Shown here: positions 36,364 through 41,178 of the stretch, piece after piece
How the letters are laid out: every line of letters starts with the position of its first letter
Position numbering within the stretch: position 1 is the stretch's first letter
DNA from: an uncultured Methylophilaceae bacterium
GTDB taxonomy: Bacteria; Pseudomonadota; Gammaproteobacteria; Burkholderiales; Methylophilaceae
Length of the DNA stretch: 41,178 bases
Direction: 5' to 3'
Assembly (NCBI GenBank): GCA_903834185.1
Contig: CAILHX010000033.1
Coordinates: forward strand, 1 to 41,178
Position numbers and translations under genes: made by a program
Notes under the pieces: model-generated
Told to the model about the DNA's origin: nothing
Databases searched by the model: none
What the model saw: only the letters and a program-made list of their open reading frames with translations

Positions 36364-36933
36364 TTAGATCTTGCCTACCAGATCGATGGATGGCGTCAGT
36401 GTCTTGGCACCCTCATTCCACTTGGCAGGGCAAACCTGGCCGGGGTTGGCTGCGGTGTATTGCGCTGCCTTCAGCTTGCGCACAGTTTCCTTGACATCGC
36501 GGGCGATCTCGTTGGAATGGATCTCCAGAGTCTTGATCACCAGGTCGGGATTAATGACGAAGGTACCGCGTAATGCCAGGCCTTCTTCCTGAATGTGCAC
36601 GCCGAAAGCATTGGTCAAGGTGTGAGTAGGATCGCCCACCAGCGGGAATTTGGCTTTGCCCACCGCCGCAGAAGTCTCATGCCAGACCTTGTGCGAGAAG
36701 TGGGTATCGGTAGTCACGATATAAACTTCAGCGCCCGCCTTCTGGAACTCGGCGTAGTTGTCCGCAGCGTCTTCAATCTCGGTCGGGCAATTGAAGGTGA
36801 ACGCAGCCGGCATGAAAATCAGCACGGACCATTTGCCCTTGAGGCTTTGTTCGGTGACTTCGATGAACTGGCCATTGTGGAAAGCCTGCGCCTTGAACGG
36901 TTGCACTTGGGTATTGATGAGTGATGTTGCCAT
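36364..36933 (-). CDS. ahpC: Alkyl hydroperoxide reductase subunit C (peroxiredoxin)
   Basis: A 189-residue typical 2-Cys peroxiredoxin. Peroxidatic C49 lies in the PxxxTxxC motif (MPAAFTFNCPTEIED) and resolving C168 in GQVCPAKWNEG. It reduces hydrogen and organic peroxides and is regenerated by AhpF. AAGGAG precedes the ATG. Divergent from oxyR across 159 bases, the usual arrangement for OxyR control. Confidence 0.97.
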   Translation of the reverse strand: MATSLINTQVQPFKAQAFHNGQFIEVTEQSLKGKWSVLIFMPAAFTFNCPTEIEDAADNYAEFQKAGAEVYIVTTDTHFSHKVWHETSAAVGKAKFPLVGDPTHTLTNAFGVHIQEEGLALRGTFVINPDLVIKTLEIHSNEIARDVKETVRKLKAAQYTAANPGQVCPAKWNEGAKTLTPSIDLVGKI

Positions 36934-36968
36934 TTGTTTCTCCTTGTTAAGAGTTGTTTAAAAATCGG

Positions 36969-36990
36969 TTGTTACCATGTACGGTAACAA
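36969..36990. promoter_or_regulatory. Palindrome in the ahpC leader
   Basis: TTGTTACC-ATGTAC-GGTAACAA, perfect 8-bp arms. It ends 36 bases before the ahpC ATG. The half-site GTTAC/GTAAC is shared with the two efflux operators at 25925-25976, but its inner spacing is 8 bases, not 6. It may be an operator or an mRNA hairpin. Confidence 0.6.
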
Positions 36991-37092
36991 TGAGCGCCAT
37001 TCTAATAAGGGCTGTTTGATAAATCAAATTGTATATACTTATTGTTTCGATTTATAATATTAATTGATCGCAAGCGATAGCGAAGTATCAAT

Positions 37093-37995
37093 ATGACCTT
37101 GAATGAGCTTAAATATATCGTGGCTGTGAGTCGTGAGCGCAATTTCCGACGTGCTGCCGAGCGCTGCTTTGTCACTCAGCCTGCACTGAGCCTGGCGATC
37201 CAGAAATTGGAAATTGACCTGGGCGTCAAGATATTCGAGCGTAAAAAGACCGAAATCAGTCTGACGGCAGTGGGTGAGCATATCGTTGAGCAAGCCACAC
37301 GGGTGCTGGAGGAAGCCGATAAGGTAAAAGATATCGCCCGTCTGGGAGCCAGCCCGTTACTAGGGCCTATCCGTATCGGCCTGATCTACACGGTGGGGCC
37401 TTATCTGCTGCCGGAGCTGATCCCCGTATTGCGCCAGAAAGCGCCGGAAATGCCGTTGGATGTAGAAGAGAACACCACGGTAAACCTTGAGGCGCAACTG
37501 CGGCAAGGCCTGATAGACGTCGCGGTGATCGCCCTGCCTTTTGCACTTCCGGGCGTTGAAACCACAGCACTTTACGATGAGGATTTCGTAGTGGTTGTCC
37601 CCATCAATCATGCGTGGGCGAATAAAAAATCGATTGCAGCCAGCGAACTTGCGGAGCAAAAAGTGTTACTGCTGAATAGCGGACACTGTTTCAGTAACCA
37701 GGTGAATCAGGCTTGCCCCGAACTGACCAAAAGCGGTGAAGTGCTACATGGAAACTCGTTGGAAACCATACGCAACATGGTGGCTTCCGGCCTGGGTATC
37801 ACGGTATTGCCGCAAAGTGCTGCCAGCGAGCGTTACGCCAATCCTTTGCTTAAGTTTATTCCATTCTCTGCACCTGTCCCGACCAGACGTATCGCATTGG
37901 CATGGCGCAAGAGTTTCGGCAGGATCGATGCGGTCAAGGTACTGGCAGAATCGGTACGTGCAATCAAATCGGAGTGTTTCGAAACGGTAGTCTAA
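37093..37995 (+). CDS. oxyR: Hydrogen peroxide-sensing LysR regulator OxyR
   Basis: A 300-residue LysR regulator. HTH at about 17-40 (NFRRAAERCFVTQPALSLAI). The peroxide-sensing cysteines fall at C199 and C208 (SGHCFSNQVNQACPE), identical to the E. coli numbering. It activates peroxide defence genes when the disulfide forms. It is divergent from ahpC. The AT-rich stretch 37012-37065 between them probably holds its binding site, but I could not fit the four-part OxyR consensus with certainty. Confidence 0.96.
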   Translation: MTLNELKYIVAVSRERNFRRAAERCFVTQPALSLAIQKLEIDLGVKIFERKKTEISLTAVGEHIVEQATRVLEEADKVKDIARLGASPLLGPIRIGLIYTVGPYLLPELIPVLRQKAPEMPLDVEENTTVNLEAQLRQGLIDVAVIALPFALPGVETTALYDEDFVVVVPINHAWANKKSIAASELAEQKVLLLNSGHCFSNQVNQACPELTKSGEVLHGNSLETIRNMVASGLGITVLPQSAASERYANPLLKFIPFSAPVPTRRIALAWRKSFGRIDAVKVLAESVRAIKSECFETVV

Positions 37996-38014
37996 GGCAC
38001 CCACGGGCTATGTG

Positions 38015-39079
38015 CTAATGCACTACCCACATGCCATTCTCGCGCTCTATCCTGCGCGCTTCCTGGTTTTTGCCCAGCTTGCGCAGACTGCTGACCAGGT
38101 AATGCTGGACATCTTCCAGATAAGTACTGTTTGCACCATAAGTTGCTTTGAAATTGGCTACTACTTTTTTCAGGATAGGAACGGCTTCTTCGTAACGCTC
38201 CTGCAAGAAATACAGCCTTCCCAGATTAAACGCTGTCGAGGATGTATAAGGATGGTTCTCTCCAAGTTTGAGCGTGCGCACCTGAAAAGCATGCTTGATA
38301 TGTTTTTCCGCGTCGTCATACTTATTCTCGCCGACTAATTGTTCACCCAGATTGTCTTCAAAGGTGGCACATTCCAGATTATTCTCATCATATGCTTTAA
38401 CACATATAGCCAACGCTTGTTGCATATAGTCTGTGGCTTCTGCTAGGCGCCTGCCCATATCCTGCATTTGTATGCTCAGCGATAGGGCATTCAGGCTTTC
38501 TGCGATCTCGGAACTATCAGGAGGCAGCGCTCTTTTTACGTATTTCAATTGGTCTCTGGCAATAGTTTCAGCGTCGTCCAGCTTCCTCTGAAATTGCAGC
38601 AGTCTGATAAGTTCGTTCCTCGTCTCATAATCATTTTTATCAAAACTTTGCGGCGGCTTCTTAGGCAGGCAACTGTGTAGAAGAGTATCTGCCTCATCCG
38701 CTTTTGAATTATCCAGCAACATCTCAGCCAGGTCACCGCACATTCTCACGCGCGGTATGCTCGGCTTATCTCCTTCTGAGCGGAGCGATGTTTCGTAGGC
38801 CTTTTTAAAGTAGTCCTCTGCCGGAGTGATTTTGTTTTGAACGCGATAGGCTTTGCCTAGTGTATACAGCGAATAGACTTGCTTGTGGATGTTTGTCTCC
38901 TGGCCACTCTCGAAGAGTTGCAGTGCCTGAATAGCCAGCCGCTCCGCCTGCACATAATCATTAGCCTTCATCGCGGAATTTATCTGGGCATTCAGCGTTG
39001 CCCATGCGTCCGTTGCATGGCAGGTATAGCTGGATATAAGCAAAAAAATTACAACTGCCAGCTTGACCAGCGTTATCAC
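38015..39079 (-). CDS. Exported tetratricopeptide repeat protein in the fts operon
   Basis: A protein of about 354 residues from GTG 39079, whose first base overlaps the ftsX stop as GTGA. Residues 1-22 are a signal peptide (ITLVKLAVVIFLLISSYTCH, then ATDA). A longer frame to 39142 lies inside ftsX and hides the signal, so it is rejected. The mature part is made of repeated TPR units: QVYSLYTLGKAYRVQNKITP, LAEATDYMQQALAICVKAYD, NPYTSS-type FNLGRLYFLQERYEEAVPIL. It is likely periplasmic. Coupling to ftsEX suggests a role at the division site, but this is inferred from position only. Confidence 0.82.
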   Translation of the reverse strand: MITLVKLAVVIFLLISSYTCHATDAWATLNAQINSAMKANDYVQAERLAIQALQLFESGQETNIHKQVYSLYTLGKAYRVQNKITPAEDYFKKAYETSLRSEGDKPSIPRVRMCGDLAEMLLDNSKADEADTLLHSCLPKKPPQSFDKNDYETRNELIRLLQFQRKLDDAETIARDQLKYVKRALPPDSSEIAESLNALSLSIQMQDMGRRLAEATDYMQQALAICVKAYDENNLECATFEDNLGEQLVGENKYDDAEKHIKHAFQVRTLKLGENHPYTSSTAFNLGRLYFLQERYEEAVPILKKVVANFKATYGANSTYLEDVQHYLVSSLRKLGKNQEARRIERENGMWVVH

Positions 39080-39990
39080 CGTTTCGCTACTGCCTTCAGT
39101 TCTGCCAAAGAGCGATTCACTGCGAGAAGCGCGCCCAGCCATCCCAATCCAGCTGCACCGCCCAGCAGGATCAAACTTGCCTGGCCGCCCAGCATGTGCA
39201 GGAGGAAATCGGCGGAATAGAGCAAGGCCAGATCCTGCACTGACGCATTAAAGATATAGAGTGCGATATAGACGAACAGCCATGCCATCAGCCCCCCGGC
39301 GAAGCCATGTAACAGGCCTGCATGGAGAAAAGGACGGCGTATGTAACGGTCAGTTGCACCGATCAATCGGCTGACTTCGATCTCTTCGCGCTGAGTGAGG
39401 ATTTGCAGGCGTATGGTGTTGCCTACGATGGCCACCAGGGCAAAACCCAGCAATGAAGTGAGAATGACGACAGCTTTGGTACTCATTTGCAGTAATACGT
39501 AGAGGCGCTTGACCCACTCTGCATCCAGCAGGGTATGTTCCACATTCGGCAATTCGGATAGCTCTTTTTGCAGTTTATCCACCGCTTGCGGTTCCGTATC
39601 CTTGGGATGGATGACAAAGGCATCCGGCAAAGGATTCTTTTCCAGTCCGGTATCGGCAACGGTACTATTCCTTTGCATTTCCTGCCAGGCGGTTTCTTTT
39701 GAAACAAAGTTGAAATCCTTGATGCCGTGGTTTTCCTTTAATCTTTGATCCAGGGCCTTGACCGCGCCATCCGTTGCGTTCAGCGACAGGAATAGACTGA
39801 TCTGAGGTTCTATGGTGATGTCACCAGCCGCCTGACGAATATTGTCGGCCAGCAGATAGAGCCCTGCAGGCAAGCTTAAGGTCGCTCCTATCACTGCCGC
39901 CATCAGCAGGTTGGCGACAGGTGCATGGCGCAGCTTCTTCAGCACCAGAATAAACGCATGCCAATGTGATCGAAGCCAGTGATAGATCAT
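39076..39990 (-). CDS. ftsX: Cell division protein FtsX
   Basis: A 304-residue membrane protein of the FtsEX complex, which controls periplasmic peptidoglycan hydrolases during division. First helix near 22-48 (VANLLMAAVIGATLSLPAGL), a periplasmic domain of about 120 residues (LFLSLNATDGAVKALDQRLK), then three C-terminal helices, including AVVILTSLLGFALVAIVGNT and LILLGGAAGLGWLGALLAVN. The ATG overlaps the ftsE stop as ATGA. Confidence 0.95.
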   Translation of the reverse strand: MIYHWLRSHWHAFILVLKKLRHAPVANLLMAAVIGATLSLPAGLYLLADNIRQAAGDITIEPQISLFLSLNATDGAVKALDQRLKENHGIKDFNFVSKETAWQEMQRNSTVADTGLEKNPLPDAFVIHPKDTEPQAVDKLQKELSELPNVEHTLLDAEWVKRLYVLLQMSTKAVVILTSLLGFALVAIVGNTIRLQILTQREEIEVSRLIGATDRYIRRPFLHAGLLHGFAGGLMAWLFVYIALYIFNASVQDLALLYSADFLLHMLGGQASLILLGGAAGLGWLGALLAVNRSLAELKAVAKR

Positions 39991-40637
39991 GCCAGCACTC
40001 CATGTTGCAGACTGAGTATCTGTTCGCCTTGCCGGGCGATTCCTCTGGCATCGTGCGTGGCGATGATGACGGTCACGCCGACCTGATGAAAAGACTTGAA
40101 CAACTCTATGATGTCGCGGGCATAATTCTCATCCAGATTGCCGGTCGGTTCGTCCGCCAGCAGGATGGACGGACGGCTGACGATAGCGCGGGCAATGGCA
40201 AGGCGCTGTTGTTCGCCGCCGGATAGCGTGATGGGGGCGGCTTTTTCTCTGGGCAGCAAACCGACTTTATCCAGTGCCGCACGAATACGTTTGCCTGCTT
40301 CGCGTCCGGTGACGCCTACGATGGACAATGGGAGCGCGACGTTATCATATACATTGCGGTCATAGAGTAACTTATGGTCCTGAAAGATTAATCCGAAATT
40401 ACGTCGTACATAGGGCAATCCGGATTGCCGGATCTTGCCCACGTTCTGGCCTTTGATGATGACGCTGCCGGTGGTGGGGCGCTCAATGGCGGCGGCAAGT
40501 TTCAAAAGTGTGCTTTTGCCAGCGCCGGAGTGGCCGGTAATAAAGGCGAGTTCGCCTTGTGCGATTTCAAACGAAACGTTTTTCAAGGCCTCAAAGCCGC
40601 CAGGATAACGTTTAGTCACTCCGTCAAACTTGATCAC
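39987..40637 (-). CDS. ftsE: Cell division ATP-binding protein FtsE
   Basis: A 216-residue ABC ATPase. Walker [14 protein letters not shown], signature [15 protein letters not shown] and Walker [13 protein letters not shown] are intact. The Q-loop lies in [19 protein letters not shown], as in FtsE. The start is GTG at 40637, overlapping the ftsY stop as GTGA. It drives conformational change in FtsX. Confidence 0.97.
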   Translation of the reverse strand: MIKFDGVTKRYPGGFEALKNVSFEIAQGELAFITGHSGAGKSTLLKLAAAIERPTTGSVIIKGQNVGKIRQSGLPYVRRNFGLIFQDHKLLYDRNVYDNVALPLSIVGVTGREAGKRIRAALDKVGLLPREKAAPITLSGGEQQRLAIARAIVSRPSILLADEPTGNLDENYARDIIELFKSFHQVGVTVIIATHDARGIARQGEQILSLQHGVLA

Positions 40638-41178
40638 GAGAAGAGCGCCTCACTAAATTCTGCTGCATTAAATGGTTGCAGATCTTCTATCTGTTCACCC
40701 ACGCCGATAAAACGTACCGGAATAGGCTGGGTTCTGGCAATGGCAGCGATTACTCCGCCTTTAGCGGAGCCATCAAGCTTGGTCAATACCAAGCCCGTTA
40801 CTATTAGCGCCTGATTAAACGCCTTGACCTGCGCAATCGCATTTTGCCCCGTGTTGGCATCTAATACCAGTAGTACCTCATGCGGTGCATCGGGCAATGC
40901 TTTGGCGATGACCCGCTGCACCTTCTTGATCTCTTCCATCAGATGCTGTTGCGTAGGCAGGCGCCCCGCAGTATCCGCGATGACGACGTCTATTTTCTTG
41001 GCAATGGCCGAATTCACTGCATCGAAGATCACCGCTGCTGGATCGCCTCCCTCCTGCATCACGACATGCACCTGATTACGTTCCCCCCAGGTTTGCAATT
41101 GTTCACGCGCAGCGGCGCGAAAGGTATCGCCTGCAGCGATCAGCACCGATTTTCCTTCAGCATGCAAACGCTTGACCA
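40634..41178 (-). CDS. ftsY: Signal recognition particle receptor FtsY (partial)
   Basis: The C-terminal 180 residues of the SRP receptor GTPase; the N-terminal part is beyond the window edge. G-domain motifs are DTFRAAAREQLQTWGERN, DTAGRLPTQQHLMEEIKK and TKLDGSAKGG, and the C-terminus ends GVGEQIEDLQPFNAAEFSEA. It delivers ribosome-nascent chains to the membrane. First member seen of the ftsY-ftsE-ftsX unit. Confidence 0.97.
   Translation of the reverse strand, partial: VKRLHAEGKSVLIAAGDTFRAAAREQLQTWGERNQVHVVMQEGGDPAAVIFDAVNSAIAKKIDVVIADTAGRLPTQQHLMEEIKKVQRVIAKALPDAPHEVLLVLDANTGQNAIAQVKAFNQALIVTGLVLTKLDGSAKGGVIAAIARTQPIPVRFIGVGEQIEDLQPFNAAEFSEALFS

Noticed and set aside
37015..37028. TTTGATAAATCAAA between ahpC and oxyR as an FNR box
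   Set aside because: The halves are two bases apart, while FNR sites need four (TTGAT-N4-ATCAA).
37067..37078. ATCGC-AA-GCGAT before oxyR
   Set aside because: Too short and too common to call an operator.
38004..38027. Possible terminator between the convergent oxyR and TPR genes
   Set aside because: The stem needs several bulges and has no T-run.

Overview
The window is ordinary, gene-dense proteobacterial chromosome. The gene set and protein style (DUF971-ubiE-ubiJ-ubiB order, a CIRCE-controlled rpoH, bd oxidase, several c-di-GMP proteins, an ahpCF/oxyR block) suggest a betaproteobacterium, perhaps a microaerophilic member of the Nitrosomonadales/Gallionellaceae. That placement is inference. 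I see no tRNA, rRNA, IS element, prophage or CRISPR array. Gaps between genes are short; none exceeds about 300 bases.

Layout. 1-1855 (minus): cydP-cydA-cydB for cytochrome bd oxidase, with cydB cut by the window edge. 2087-6032 (plus): an overlapping pair of c-di-GMP enzymes, PAS-GAF-PAS-GGDEF-EAL and HD-GYP. 6115-8703: clpB behind a near-consensus sigma-32 promoter. 8732-12554: a PerM-like exporter, a cyclic-nucleotide-binding protein, YjbQ, and a chemoreceptor carrying a C-terminal PilZ domain. 12579-19062 (minus): a compact run of sodium/solute symporter, tas-like aldo/keto reductase, TPR/ATP-grasp protein and mutS. 19156-22450 (minus): DUF971, ubiE, ubiJ, ubiB for ubiquinone synthesis. 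22607-24730 (minus): a small regulatory system. It consists of a membrane protein resembling a TetR effector domain without its DNA-binding head, a genuine TetR regulator coupled to it, and a periplasmic SRPBCC protein, with two related palindromic operators over the two promoters. 24851-25705: rpoH under a CIRCE element. 26001-32501 (plus): tetR plus an RND tripartite efflux operon, with two tandem operators. 32592-33935: an orphan membrane-anchored TAXI-type binding protein. 33972-37995: ahpC-ahpF-rubredoxin-dps (minus) divergent from oxyR (plus). 38015-41178 (minus): ftsY (partial), ftsE, ftsX and a periplasmic TPR protein, joined by 4-nt stop/start overlaps.

How it fits together. The heat-shock circuit is legible: HrcA at CIRCE would control rpoH, and RpoH would drive clpB. 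The oxidative-stress block pairs a sensor (OxyR with C199/C208) with peroxide reduction (AhpCF), an electron carrier (rubredoxin) and iron storage (Dps). The best candidate for something undescribed is the 22.6-24.8 kb system, where a transmembrane, HTH-less TetR-like protein may transmit a periplasmic signal to a TetR repressor that controls a periplasmic SRPBCC protein.
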